Notes: generated from the sequence alone by a model not told the origin. Shown: positions 47,813-59,955, numbered from the stretch's first letter. The stretch: DNA of 64,000 nucleotides from Hermatobates lingyangjiaoensis (GCA_026182355.1 JAPFBL010000104.1:310001-374000), one strand, 5' to 3'. A program made the numbers and translations.

Positions 47813-47987
47813 TTTGGTAGAAGAGCGTGGTTAATTGAATAACAAAGTACATTTTTATATCAGTTTTGTTTTAATAGCACTTGTCAAAACACACAATGAA
47901 AACTCGGATAACAAATTAATTGCAACATTTCTTCAACCTCGATCAGCTGTTCCTCCAGGTTACCTAAGTCACAGTGTTGTCCCCACA
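47813..47987 (-). repeat. 5' LTR
   Basis: Identical by eye to 46,559-46,733. Followed on the right by target duplication GATC. Confidence 0.85.
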
Positions 47988-47991
47988 GATC

Positions 47992-49620
47992 CATAGGAAC
48001 ATTTCTCTGATTAATATAAATCTTGACTTTTGAGTTAAATTCAAGCTGTACAATGGATTTTTATAGATATATTATTAGACTGTAAACTCATTGTTCATTA
48101 CAAATTTTAAATCCACGCAATCGGTTTCCAACACGAACTCTTTACAAAAGTTTTGCAGTCTGTTAGGACATGTGTGTGTGTTATTGTCTCTTCAGTGTCA
48201 CCGATCAAATATTTATATTTTTATTTTTCATTCATCTCAATTTGTGTTAAATTTCATTTTTTTAGCTTCTTTTATTTATATAATTATATAAAGTGTTAGT
48301 CCTTTGTAGATTCAAGGCAACAGAAGAAATTAGTTACTAACCATATAGAGAACAATCATAAACAAGCAATATAAATACAAAATCAACAAGCTCTTTAAAA
48401 CCTCAAAAAAAATGGAGTGGCCTACACTAAACTTTCCTATTAGTAAACATAATATCAAACTCCTTTACAAACAATTGATTTTATCCAACATGACGTGTTT
48501 GGGACACTTAGGGGTCATCTGTGAACACTCAACTTACTGGAGTGTCCTATGACTCCTTAAATACTCAACACTACATCACTAAGTCATATGAACCTGAGAA
48601 TGGATACTAAGTGTTCAAATCTCATCCACGTTAGTCAAAATCTTTTGTATTGAGACTTACATTTTTTTCCTTTATTCTAATCATCAGTAAAGACCATACA
48701 ATAAATTATTGCATAGCCTCTGAGAATATAATTAAATTAATCCATTTTTTACTGGTTATAATTTTATATAATATATAAATATAATTTATAATTAGAAATT
48801 TAATTTATAATTATACACATATTTACCGGCTATGATTGTTTCAGGTAAGTTGTGGATATAATCTAAAACGTTATTTACATAGAAGATTTTAAAATTTAAT
48901 TAATAATACCTATTTGGTTGATTTATAAATTTCGCACTCTTATTACAGTCTTTTCAAATGATTGAAAATAGTGTTAAAATAGTAAATATTGAGTTGTATG
49001 GCATTATTATATATCACAGATGTTATACATAAATGAAATGGTAAAGATGAAAGAAAAAAATCTTTATAATCGTTATAATTTTATAAAATTATTATACTGG
49101 GAATTTTATGGTATGCTAGTATTTTTTAAAAAAATCACTTTTAATTCCCTTTGTCAAAAAACATAAAAATTCAATCTACACTGAGTTGGTGTTGTCTCTT
49201 TCCTACGTGCTGTACTCTTGTCATAGGGTCGCTGTAAATCTATACTGAGAAAAAATATATTAGCAATTAGCCAGTTTTACATACTCAAATCAAATTCGAA
49301 GTCGGTTTATCAGTACAATTTAAAACTTTCATAGCTGGGAGAAGAACTGAAGATTCAAAGATTAAAGATTCATTCATTATCTCTAATTTTCACGTTAAAC
49401 ATAGATGCTAAGCTTGAGAGAAGCTCAAATGAACATTTCTCTGATTGATATAAATCAGAATTAATAAAGAACTAGACTTTTGACTTAAGTTCATGTAGTA
49501 CCATGGATTTTTTTTATAGATATATTATTAGAGTATAAATTCATCCAAATTTGCAAATCCGATATCTACAAAATTGATTTCTGAAACATACTCTTTACAA
49601 AAAGTAAATATTTATTTTTA
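47992..49620 (+). repeat. Dispersed repeat D1, tandem-like copies
   Basis: Bases 47,992-48,140 and 49,430-49,605 share acatttctctgatt, ttttatagatatattatta and ctctttacaaaa. Bases 49,080-49,340 match 34,750-35,010, and 48,400-48,460 match 22,800-22,860. The LTR element inserted into the 5' part of the first copy (46,520-46,558). No gene seen. Confidence 0.55.
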
Positions 49621-50122
49621 CCATACTTTTACAATCTAAGATTTGGTCTAGTGATAGGGCTTTTACACCAGTCTTGATAGAACTGAAGATTGAATGTTAA
49701 GCACAGTCTAGTCAAAATGTTATTTCTGATATTCTTTACTACCTCAAGTCACACTGATAGAATTTAAGAATCTTATTAGGTAATTCAGTGAAAACGTGCT
49801 TTTTGCAAACACTAAACACATACTATCCAATATGATTTAGTTATAGTTTTTTTTGTTATACTAATGAAGATTAAATGCCAAAATGAAGATATTTGTTAAA
49901 ATGAAGTGCTGTTCCAGTTTGGATTGAAGGTTTACGATCAAGAGTGGTCTATTGTTAGTGGGGGTTTTTTTTTGTTCTTACTAAACATTTGATGATTGAA
50001 TCTTGGTCCTAACTTTCAACTTTTTAATTAAGACATTGGAAACCTTGGGTAGAGATCACTCATAGGTGGCTCTCTATTTTTGCATACTTTACGATATCGG
50101 TCACACGATAAACATCCCTTAC

Positions 50123-50324
50123 CGAAACATAAGTAACGAAAAATGTAGTACTTTGGAAGCAGCATGAAGCCAACAATTCGTGTCATCCATAACAAAAACC
50201 AGTGAACATTCATCATTGACAAACAAATAAGCCATTTGTAGAAAATACATAAAACTTGCCAAGAAGTTTAGATAATATGGAGCTTTAGTGAATCGTTTAA
50301 CAGTGACTACACAGAACACTACAC
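50123..50324 (-). CDS. Exon of an unidentified multi-pass membrane protein
   Basis: On the minus strand the exon is bounded by an acceptor (tattgtttattcatag, 50,325) and a donor (gtaagg, 50,122). The 202-base exon encodes VVFCVVTVKRFTKAPYYLNF, then LASFMYFLQMAYLFVND, ECSLVFVMDDTNCW and LHAASKVLHFSLLMF. It has one to two hydrophobic helices with a basic RF-K loop. It takes two bases to finish a split codon and leaves two. The exon at 54,887 leaves one base, which completes Gly (G+GT), and the joined stretch is a continuous hydrophobic helix. The spacing loosely recalls the link region of cation/Ca2+ exchangers or a 7TM receptor, but no diagnostic residue confirms either, so no name is given. 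Confidence 0.5.
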
Positions 50325-50339
50325 CTATGAATAAACAAT

Positions 50340-52730
50340 AAGATTTGTGCAATATTACTACTGTATACAAATCGATGTGTCATATGAAGCGATGTAAATC
50401 AAAATCAAAAAATCTCTACTCAAAAGAACTTTATAGTCTAAAAAGATGCCAAAAGTGATACTTTTTTTCTCAATGATTCATCACTGAAACTAGACATGTA
50501 CTATACTTCTCTAATAGAAATAGTTGTCTCAGATCCTTTAGTGAAAAATAAATTATAATACCGTGCTAATAACTTAATACCATATAAACTAGTTTGATTG
50601 AGCACCATAATTTCCTTCAATGTATATTAGTATTATCTAGAACTCAATGAATGTTGGAACCATAAAGGTTTGCAGTAAATGACGTCCAAGTTCACATGCA
50701 AAGACTATAACGAAACCAAACTACCTGGTTATGAAACATGTTTCTACCAGCATCAACTGAAAACAAGAATATCTCATTTCCAAGATGATATGTTCTCATT
50801 AGAAAGCTTTTAGGTTAATATACCATTAAAGAATTTTCATTTAATTCATGGAATGTTAGTAGAGTAGGTGAATGTTCCTCTTAAATATATTTACTTCGAT
50901 GATACATTACCACACAATACACCTGTATTCTCTACGACACTCATTGGTAGTAACACTTTACTTAAAACACCTCAAATAAAATGTCATTTATCAAAGGCAG
51001 TAAACAAATTTCCTGGCTATAAATGCGTAAACATGTTACAGAGCTTTTCAGGTTTTAGTAATACGATACTAAAGAAGTACAATCATTGATTCCAACCTTT
51101 ACTCTTTGATTACCTATGTCTTATTTTATACTGTGTTCTATACTGTGAGGCATTACCAATTATAATATATAGCCATTATATAAGATATCTGAAATAACTT
51201 TATGGGATTTAGAGAGATGTTACGAAATTTAGTTAGTAAAATATAATAATCAGGAAAATGTACTCATTAATTTCAGGGTTTTTAAGTAACGGAATTTCAA
51301 AAATATTTTCACAAGCGATGTTCCGGAGTGAAAATGTGTGTGGGTGTGTGTATGTGAGTGTCTTTTTAAGACAAAGATCAGTACAAAATATATTTTTGAA
51401 AATATACATAAAATATTTTTAAAAAATTGAATTATTGTAATGTAAGGTGAGGTTTTCGTTTCATGCTTTTGCACTTCACATTGCTCCTAATATCTCTTTA
51501 ATACTCTTTCCTTAAGCTTCTGCTGCTCAGAATACTAATTCATATAAAAAATATTATGTACTATTGCATTCCAATCCTCATTAACTAATTTTGTTTTCTT
51601 AAATGAAGATATTCTTATAAATAAAGAAAAGTAGAATCTCTGTTTACAGAAGTATATAATAAAGTAATTGATTATTGTAGTTCTAACGCAAGTTAATATG
51701 TAGTATTTTAATGTAAAGTTTAAAATATAATCATCAAACAATGAGATACATAGACTTAATGTGATAGGTTATAATAAACGATTAAACTAGTCTTATAATA
51801 ATAATAATGGAAAAATAAAACACTCCTTGAATTTGTAATGTAGCTTTCAACTTATCTCTTAAAATAATTAAAATAAAACATTCCGTGCATTTTTAATGTA
51901 GTTTTCAGCTTATCTGTTATGTATATTTTAATTGAAACTGATAATACTTTTTTTACTGTTTTCATAGAGTAGTAAAAGATGATTCCGCTTGAGTGATATA
52001 GCTCGCTCTGAAAATTACCACATCTACAAGATATAATACAAATGTACCTTAAACGAAACTTAATTTATGGCAATAAAGAGCATTCATCATTTCAGCGAAG
52101 CATAAATTACGTGTTTATTTGAAATAGGATAATCATAGGGTTCTTATTGCAGAGAAAAATATTTCAACGACATAACTGACCTATGGGGGAAACGTGTCGA
52201 ATTAATTTCTGAGGAAAACCTGCATGACTTTAAAATGTCAAAAAAAAAAAATAAAATAAAATTTGAAGTAAACAATTGGATGACTTTGTTGGTTGTGTTG
52301 GCATGGTAGTAGACTCATGCACAAACTCTATGTATCACGTTTAGTCGGTTGAACATGTTGAGGCGATCAGGACTCCAATAGCGCCTCAGCTGTCGCCTGT
52401 TATCGTGCCTTTGTTGTGACACTACCTCTTATCAAGATCAACACGCAAGCCTCCTTTGCGTGAATTCATCCCTTATTCACCAAAATTATTCATTACAGTT
52501 TATTTAATTCTTACTGAATGATATACTGCTTCCGGTTGATAATTAGGATAAAAACAGCAGTTAGTACAGAACAGTTATGCCTCACTTATCAATGTACCTT
52601 GATGGAGGCAACAAAAGAAATCGTGCTTTGTTTCAATAATACTTCTCGTTCACGCTTATTGAGCATGTAAATAAAATTCCTTTCCCGTCATGATGGATGA
52701 TCTTTCCTTTTCAATTAATATGATAAACCA
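50340..52730. other. Probable intron plus intergenic DNA
   Basis: Lies between the two predicted exons on the minus strand. No extra exon recognised; a GT-rich tract at about 51,330-51,362. A GC-richer patch (52,375-52,480) is unclassified. Confidence 0.4.
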
Positions 52731-52744
52731 ATATATATATATAT

Positions 52745-52910
52745 ATATAAAGCTTTCACATAAACACGTGAAATAACAATCAAAGATCAAACCACAATAA
52801 GAAAATGGAAAACAAGACTAAGATCTTTCAACCGTAACAAGCGGTCTTCGTCAGAGTCAATTTCTTATTGTGGTTTGATCATTGATATATATATATATAT
52901 ATATATATTC
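52745..52910. mobile_element. PLE tail with partial inverted partner in (TA)n
   Basis: From the left: (TA)n, tttcacataaacacgtgaaa, tail block, minus-strand hammerhead, then a short mirrored tail (tttcttattgtggtttgatc) and (TA)n. The mirrored half lacks its hammerhead. Confidence 0.8.
52816..52858 (-). ncRNA. Hammerhead candidate, GACT family, complete
   Basis: Same sequence, on the minus strand, as the complete motif at 16,669-16,711: gact/agtc, CTGACGA, accg/cggt, GAAA, AGATCT, U. Confidence 0.65.
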
Positions 52911-52974
52911 ATATTAATAATATATATTATAATATTTTATATATATATATATAATAAATCAACAAGAAACACAC

Positions 52975-53220
52975 AGAAAGACACATCATAATCACATCGA
53001 TATTGACATCGTCTCATCAGGAGGTGTGAAGAGCGAAGAACGAAGAGTCCCGCAGGAAGACAATCCCGCAGGATTCATTGTCTTCCTGCGGGACTCTTCG
53101 TTCTTCGCTCTTCACACCTCCTGATGACGACGATGGTCGAAATATCGATGTGAGTTATGTATGTGTCTTTCTGTGTGTTTCCTTCGTTTTGAATTTATTT
53201 TATTTAAAAAAGTCCGCTGG
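52975..53220. repeat. Inverted repeat with hammerhead in right arm
   Basis: Long complementary arms meet near 53,070: tcctgcgggactcttcgttc and cttcgctcttcacacctcc on the right have exact mirrors on the left. The left-arm motif has lost the G of GAAA (reads gtcaatatc); the right arm is intact. Confidence 0.85.
53113..53156 (+). ncRNA. Hammerhead candidate, GAC/ATAT family
   Basis: Stem I cac-c-tc (53,115-53,120) pairs with ga-t-gtg (53,147-53,152) around one C/T mismatch. CTGATGA is at 53,121-53,127, then one unpaired C, stem gac/gtc with loop gatg, GAAA (53,139-53,142), palindrome ATAT and C at 53,146. The copy at 61,395 keeps stem II, GAAA, ATAT and C but has a different, still paired stem I. 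Confidence 0.6.
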
Positions 53221-53344
53221 ACCGTTTCTTTTAATTATATATATATATCCAATTAAATGAAACGGTTCCACGAACTAAATAAACTTTCCACCTTCCAGAT
53301 GACATGGTCATCGAATTGATCAACTTGAATTTTGTATATATATA

Positions 53345-53490
53345 TCAATGATCAAATCACAATAAGAAATGGGAAAACAAGACTAAGATCTTTCAACCGT
53401 AACAAGCGGTCTTCGTCAGAGTCAAAAACCCAACTGAAACACTAGATGCAGAAAACAGCTGGTGAGGGGTTGAGAAGAGTGGGAGGGAAG
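53345..53490 (-). mobile_element. PLE tail, 5'-truncated insertion
   Basis: Minus strand: part of the 3' untranslated tail (cctcaccagctg type), the hammerhead and the terminal block. Matches 21,520-21,680 and 57,500-57,640, with no endonuclease. (TA)n lies at its terminal end. Confidence 0.75.
53381..53423 (-). ncRNA. Hammerhead candidate, GACT family, complete
   Basis: Identical to the motif at 52,816-52,858 in all core, stem and cleavage positions. Confidence 0.65.
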
Positions 53491-53567
53491 AAAACAATTA
53501 AGAACTAATAAACAAACGGAATAACATTAAAGAACAACATGAAAATAAAAAAAATATTCTGATAAAA

Positions 53568-54138
53568 AAATAATAATAATAACAAATGAAACAACTGTTA
53601 TTATAACTGCCACAATAGGTTTCTTAATGGAGGGCTAGAATGTTCCCCTGGGACTGAACAATACCTCCTAGGTATTACTTAATCTGTTTAGAAGCGACTG
53701 CTGAGAAGAGGATATTCGTTATTCACACCACTCTTTGAGAAGTCAGTTCGTCAACTATCCTATTCTTCTTGAAATAAGATTTCGCTTTATTAAACCTTCT
53801 TCAGGCTAACTGTAGTGTAATTTACAATATTCTGATAATGCCATTAAAAAAGAAATACTAGAAAACTATTGCAGAGAAATATGTTACCTTCACCAATTTT
53901 CAAGAAAGTCGACTAAATTTGTGATACACTCCAACGTAAGAGGTGTAGCCCTCATGCAACCTGAAGGTTCAGAGTTTCTCTCCTCTGATGCAATTAGTTT
54001 TTCGTTTATTCTGACAAGTTTCAAATAACCGAAACTCGTAAAATAAAAAGTAATTCTTATAAAAATATAATAATAATAACAAATGAAACAACTGTTATTA
54101 TAACTGCCACAATAGGTTTCTTAATCGAGGGCTAGAAG
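53568..54138 (+). repeat. Two 70-bp direct repeats 495 bp apart
   Basis: aataacaaatgaaacaactg and the following ttattataactgccacaata then ggtttcttaat, gagggctaga occur at about 53,572 and 54,066 with one or two changes. The segment between has no recognised element. Confidence 0.85.
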
Positions 54139-54886
54139 TTAGTAATTAGTGAACAATTCATATTAATCAAAACAGTTAAACATTTATAACAACTTCATTA
54201 TCAACATTGAAATGTTGCAGTGAAAATGTGAGGCCTGTTAAATGCATTCATGTAATACAGAGAGAAACACAATTTCAATGACAGAGCAATGTAATTAAGT
54301 TGATTATTTGCTGCACTAATGATTTCTATAATTTTAATCATTACACAAACAATCACAAATCGCAGTATCATAATATTTTAGAGTAATTAATACACTCTAA
54401 GACCAGCTATTAACAGCAACAACATATTTTATCAGTTCTTATCTTCAAAAAAAAACAATGATCAACACATCAAAAAATTAATCAAAATGAAAGTAAAGAA
54501 AATTTTTAATTTAGATAAATAAATTTATAATCCATATAAAAAAATAATATTCATTTCAATGGATACTTTTTGTCAATTTTTTTGGGGACATAATATCCCA
54601 TTTGTATGTAATATTTTTTACCATCGAATGATAAAAGTACGTTTTGAATCTTTTTTATGTTTGTTTGTAAAGCTCAAAAAAAAAATAATTTTAAAAAATC
54701 GAAGCAGATAGTTTTCCTAAACATCTACTCAATTTTTATCTACAAAAGTGAATTACAATAGTATTACTTCATTAATAACTTATTCAATCTGAACAGAAAT
54801 TTCAAAAATTAATTTAAGTAATTACAGAATCCTAGATTATTGATTTGTATAAGTCAATAGACGTGAAGTTCTTCGCGTCATTTTAC

Positions 54887-55060
54887 CAATTGTGATTGCA
54901 ATAAAACCAGTTAGTGCTAATGAAATGATGACTACAAATGGTGAATACACCCACTTGTGACAGTTAGACGGATGTGAAACATTGAGAAAAAGTGGGTATG
55001 TTAATATATCCTGACTGAGGATGGAAAGACCAATTTGATATGTGAGATAGTTCATTATTT
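54887..55060 (-). CDS. Exon of an unidentified multi-pass membrane protein (5' of the 50,123 exon)
   Basis: On the minus strand the exon lies between an acceptor (cataggttcactttcag, 55,061) and a donor (gtaaaatg, 54,886). The 174-base exon encodes IMNYLTYQIGLSILSQDIL, YPLFLNVSHPSNCHKWVYS and PFVVIISLALTGFIAITI. It has a hydrophilic start with an N-V-S glycosylation-type site and then a membrane helix. It leaves one base (G), matching the two-base entry of the exon at 50,123. The intron of 4.56 kb is a plausible size, filled partly with PLE tails. The upstream exon is not found. An alternative is chance; the phase match and hydropathy make a real gene more likely than not. Confidence 0.5.
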
Positions 55061-55064
55061 CTGA

Positions 55065-57475
55065 AAGTGAACCTATGACTGTATTCAGTTAAAATTTCAT
55101 TTCTAACTCTCTGCATTAAATAAAAAAACACTTCAACACATATTTCAATGTTTAAAAACTCATGGAACCATTGAATAGTTAATTCAACATATATAGTTAA
55201 ATCACTAACTAATTTATAATCATTATGAATAAAACTTGTTTTGACCCACTAGAAGTGTGATTCTTTAATATGTGGTATCCTTTCTTGAAAAATAAAGGCT
55301 GTTTTTTGATCAGATAATGCAGTAGTTGACAAGCATATATAAAAGTTTTTGCGGTCCTAGCAGTCGATTTGCTTGCTTCTTTGAGTTAGAAACATTGGTG
55401 TTGTTACTATTATTCATAATTATTTTATTTATGGTTGGACTTGTTAATGAGTTAGTAGGATAAAACTTTTGACCATTTTTACAACATTCATTTATAAGTC
55501 AGATATTCTTTATTGGATTAGTTTTGTGTTTGAGTGTATGAGTTCTCATACACTAGTATGTTCTGTTAATAAATGATTTGCTAGTGATATCTTTATATCG
55601 TTGATTACATTCACCCATCGAGTTTACGTAAACAGCTGCTTGCATTTCTATATATAGGTGTATTTACATAATTATTTTGAAAGTTGATGCTCACATCAAA
55701 GAAGTTGGCTTTATTTACAATGTCGGTTTAAATTGCAAACTTTAGGCATCAACTAGTATCAAATGCTAATTTAGTTAATTCAAAAGGTACTTCTTGCTTC
55801 GCATTCTAATTAAAAAAATGTAATTAGATTTCACTAAACGAGATGTGTAACTAGACAAGACTCTTTTTATAATTTGTCTGTTTTCAAGGGCCTCATGAAG
55901 ATAAGGTTGACTACACTGAGTCTCACTTCAAACGGCCTGCAAGCTCTTTCATGATTTGCTCTTCCCTCGTTTTCTCGTATAGATGTTGTTAGGCCGACGT
56001 GATCAAGATAGGTGAGGGATTTGTATATTTTCTGTTTTTAATGATAAATATAATTATACATAATAAACTAATAGGTAGGGAGAAAAAACAAAATTTCAAT
56101 ACAATATTTGAATATCAGTCGTCAATAGGAGATAATGTTATCACTAGAGAGACGAACCATAATAATAATAATAATTAATCCAAAGGTCTTCAATGGCCTT
56201 CCAAATAGCTCATTAAAGACGACGGCAGTAATGCCCAAATATCATAGTGAGTTTTTGTATTTTCACCTGTGTGTTTTATTAGTGTGACTGTTTTATTTTG
56301 TCCCCTGAATCATTTTGATAATTACCTATACTTTATAATTTTAATATTTTTATATATATTAAAATCAACACGAAGTTAATATTTGAATAAAAAGATTCTA
56401 CGTCGTTGCGAGTTAGATTATAATCAAAATAACAGCAAAAAAAAAAAAAAAAAGAAAAGAATTAAAAACAATAAAACGGGATCGACCAGTGATGGTAATT
56501 AGAACTTCGTACTTTTTTAATTAAAATGTTCAAAATCAAGTACAATATTACAGAAAACCATGGAAGGAAAATTTGAATAGTTGTTGCGAAAAGTAAGGAA
56601 ACGTTTTGAATTTCGCAAGCTCTGTTCCCTGTAATTTCAATTTTTTTTAGTTATGTTGGTATACTCGTCACGATCAGATGTTCACAGCTTCCACTATATA
56701 GCGTGTGCTTTTTTTTTTATGAGAAGCATGAAGGTTAGACTTTTGTTTGCGTGCTCAGTGATTTCGTATTGTTGAAAAAAACATTACCTGTCGAATAACT
56801 TATACCATTATATAACCATTTTTGTTTGCTAAAATTGACTCACCGTATCCCACTGTCAACATATCATGAGTTTTCGAGAACGTTTAAGACCATTATTTAC
56901 TCGAAAATTAACACAAACTCTCTACTGCATTATTTTCAACAGCAAAAAATCGCCGAACACGCAAACATGCGTCTAACCTCGTTAGCCTCGTCCAACCTCT
57001 CACATAAAACCAATCCATGCCTGTATAGTCAAAACTGTAAATATATGATTGTGACGAGTGACCAAAACAACAACAAAAATTTTGTATTTATAGTGTACAA
57101 AGAGCGTGAAATACAAGAATTCTACACTTGCTTTTATTCTTGTTTTAATATATTTTAATTAGTTTAATTATTTTAATTAGTTTAGTTTAATATATTTTAA
57201 ACAAAATTTACTATTTTAATTAGTTGCTATATAATACCTTGTATAATATAGCAACTAATTTTCTTAATTTGATAATACCAATGGTGAGAAATGAAATTTA
57301 TATTTAATTCCTGCTACGTTTATTAATTGGTAAAATATATAGAAAATGTTAGCTCAATGAGTATGGTAATATTCGTTATTCGCTAACAATTTATTCCAAA
57401 AACTGATAAGGACAGGCAGTTAACTGTAGCAAATTACTCACTCTACGTCTCCGTGGCAATGAATGTTTTATACAT
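55065..57475. other. Intergenic or intronic DNA, no gene seen
   Basis: Includes a frame of 110 codons at 56,826-57,158 (plus) with no domain and typical AT-driven codons. Poly(A) at 56,436-56,453. Confidence 0.45.
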
Positions 57476-57551
57476 GTATATATACAACATTTCACATAAA
57501 CATGTGAAATAACAATCAATGATCACACCGCAGTATCAAATGGGAAAAAAA

Positions 57552-57595
57552 GACTTAAGATCCTTCAACCGTAACAAGCTGTCTTCCTCAGAATC
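57552..57595 (-). ncRNA. Decayed hammerhead, GACT family
   Basis: The minus strand has CTGAGGA in place of CTGACGA, a changed stem II and GAAGGATC in place of GAAAGATC. Probably inactive. Confidence 0.5.
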
Positions 57596-57764
57596 AAAAA
57601 CGCAAAACACTAGATGCACAAACATCTTGCTGAGGTGTTGAGAGGAATGGGAGGATAGAGTGATATTTTAAAAGGGAAAGAAAGTGCAGAAAAGGACAAA
57701 TATCCAGAGAGAGAGATGTTTGGAGAAACAAAGGAGTACAGTAAAAAAGCGTAAAAAGCATCCG

Positions 57765-57956
57765 CTAGCTGTCAACCCTCTTAGAAGAGGCTAGTGTCCT
57801 CGTCAAGAAAGTATCAAGCCTGGACATCCCGTTACTAATGTATATAATATTCGATCTATTAAATTTAATTAGAGAAGATTCGATAATATCTCTTAACAAC
57901 ATCGATTTTTCATAGGTAATAAATTTAGCTAAATTTATTGCTTTATATTGACACAA
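57765..57956 (-). pseudogene. PLE endonuclease C-terminus, second copy
   Basis: Reads AKFITYEKSMLLRDIIESSL, IKFNRSNIIYISNG, SRLDTFLTRTLASSKRVDS then stop. This copy keeps the natural end lost by a frameshift at 21.8 kb. The first residues (MCQYKAINL) are flanking sequence. Confidence 0.75.
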
Positions 57957-59129
57957 ATTTAATATTTCGTTACGCCATAATTTATAAAGGTGGTAATAAA
58001 AGTAAAAAAAAAACGCATATATGAAAAAACTAATAAATGAGTAACAAACACATACATATTCAAAAGAACTTATTTAAGAAAAGATAAACTAATGATTTAT
58101 GATTATATTAATGGAATGTGAGTTATATAAAATTAGAATCATTCAATAGGCACAAATGACGATTGAGCATAAATAAAATGGATTGAAAAGGGAGTGAATG
58201 AGTGGGACAGAGATGGATACAGGCTGTATCGACCTAGTGGCGAAACTGTCGCAGATGGTAAATACAACAGCCTATCGTTACCCCAACTTCAATCTCTACC
58301 AATGACGACTCGCTTCTCCAATGAGTGCCACCTTGCTCATTTCAACTGGTCTCACTTTGTAAATGCGCAACTTCAACTTCAAAATGCAAAATCTTATAAA
58401 AAAAATACGCTTCAAATTATTTATTGCATAGAAAAAAAATACATGCATCATATATTTATTATATGACAGCGTGTCAAAATAGTTAACCACAATCAGAATA
58501 ATATTCATTTAATTTTTGTTTAGTCTGACATTACTTGTATGAGCTCTATTAAACTTTTCATTTTGCTTATTTCTTTATTATCACATTTAATCAATATGTA
58601 CTCTGAGTCCATAATTATTCATTAAATGTTCTACAGTATTTTTATAACACATATATCTTAAAACTGTTGATTTGTATCACTAATATATTTCCTTTGTTCC
58701 TCACTTATTGTTCCTTGCAGTTACCGTCCATGACATGTCATGTAGCACATTCATTTAACATATCCTTTTCATATCTCATATTCCATTTTTCATCACATGA
58801 TATACATTTTTTTTTAGAAAAGTATAAAGCTTAAAGTATAATATACAAAATTCCAAGACAGTGATAATCTTCAACAATCCTTTTTTAAACGAACAACATC
58901 AACGTTTTTATATTGTAAGTATATATTTATTACTTACTTACGTATGTACGTATAAGTGTATGTACTTCATTTTTAAATAAATAATTTTTCTATGAAGGCT
59001 TTTTTGATTTCTGATCATACATTTTTTAAATAACAACTAAGAGTCAACGTTCCGACTTTATTTTGAGTGACAATTGAAAGTTTGTTTTTAACATATAAAA
59101 GACATAGGTTCTGATGGTTACGTAAATAT

Positions 59130-59215
59130 ACGATTGCATACTATGCACCTCTCATATAATGCATAGTATGCAATATATGAGTTCAATTTAGTTATATATA
59201 TATACTAAATTGAAG
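59130..59215. repeat. Two adjacent perfect hairpins
   Basis: ttgcatactatgca mirrored by tgcatagtatgcaa, then ttcaatttagt mirrored by actaaattgaa around (TA)n. May be a tail-pair junction of another element. Confidence 0.75.
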
Positions 59216-59467
59216 AAATGGTCCACACGGAATATAAACTTTAAATTACACAAAACACGACACAGAAAAAAAAGAAAATACACATGTACTAAATTCATAT
59301 TTCAAATTGTGATCGCCATCAGGAGATCTCTCTCATTTCTTCTCTTTTCTAGTCTTGCTCTGATGACAAACAACAGTAAAATATTGAATTTAGTGAGTGT
59401 ATATTTTATCTTTTTTCTGTGTCGTGTTACGTTTTATTTTTGTCTTTTTTTAATTTAAATTATATAT

Positions 59468-59690
59468 AGTATATATATATATATATATAATATATATTAT
59501 ATATATATATATGATTAAACAATAATATGAAAAGGAAAAAAAAAAGACTAAGATATTTCAGCCGTAACAAGTAGTCTTCGTCAGAGTCAGAACCCAACAG
59601 ACGAAGACCGCCTGTTGCGTTTGAAATATCTTAGTCTTTTTTTTTTTCATTTCATGTTGTAGCTTGATCATGGATTGTTATTTCACGTGT
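59468..59690. mobile_element. Inverted pair of PLE tails, decayed
   Basis: (TA)n, then a minus-strand GACT-family motif (about 59,547-59,589; GAAA followed by tatctt, palindrome broken), centre at 59,597, then a plus-strand copy with cagacgaag in place of ctgacgaag. Tail blocks are mirrored on both sides. Confidence 0.75.
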
Positions 59691-59744
59691 TTTATAATAA
59701 TAATAAATATTCACTGATAAAACGAAATACGATCCAAACTGGAC

Positions 59745-59955
59745 ACAATACGAGTTCGAGATTAACAAAGAGCAACACACAAAGTAGGAAACACACTTAC
59801 AGACTCAAATTTTCGGGTAATCCGTCTTCAGGAAAAAGAGAATGGGAGACCAAGCACGTTGTAGGCGCAACGGCAAGTAACCAACCCCGAAAATTTTGAG
59901 TCTGTAAGTGTGTTTCCCTACTTTGTGTGTTGCTCTTTGTTAATCTCGAACTCGT
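59745..59955. repeat. Inverted repeat with hammerhead-like motif in left arm
   Basis: gagttcgagattaacaaaga and gcaacacacaaagtag with acacacttacagactcaaa are mirrored at 59,885-59,955. The right arm has lost the core (only the GAAA side remains). Confidence 0.85.
59795..59842 (-). ncRNA. Hammerhead-like motif, GAGTC family
   Basis: Minus strand: stem I ttc/gag (with one U-G pair), CTGAAGA, unpaired C, a short gg/cc stem, GAAA, palindrome AATT, cleavage base U, then gagtctgtaagtgtg. Related to 61,595-61,632, where both stems are better. Confidence 0.4.

Larger units (their letters stand above)
46559..47987 (-). mobile_element. Non-autonomous Ty3/gypsy LTR element, tRNA-Trp primed
   Basis: Two 175-base LTRs (46,559-46,733; 47,813-47,987) appear identical, so insertion is recent. 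On the minus strand the element runs 5' LTR (right), a primer-binding site matching the tRNA-Trp 3' end, pol scraps, a minisatellite, the pol C-terminus, a purine tract (gggagaggag) and the 3' LTR (left). gag, protease, RT and integrase core are missing, so it must have moved in trans. tRNA-Trp priming and size suit the CsRn1-like lineage. A paralog of the target at 49,405-49,445 lacks the insert. Confidence 0.85.
57485..57960 (-). mobile_element. PLE 3' part, second copy
   Basis: Minus strand: endonuclease C-terminus (57,956-57,765), untranslated tail, decayed hammerhead (57,595-57,552), terminal block (tttcacataaacatgtgaaa). Collinear with 21,520-22,010, including the tail blocks agctgtcaaccctcttagaa and gaggagttgagaa-like. 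Truncated upstream at about 57,945, where sequence identity ends. Confidence 0.8.

Noticed and set aside
56826..57158. 110-codon plus-strand frame as a gene
   Set aside because: Its composition follows local AT bias and there is no domain or supporting neighbour signal.
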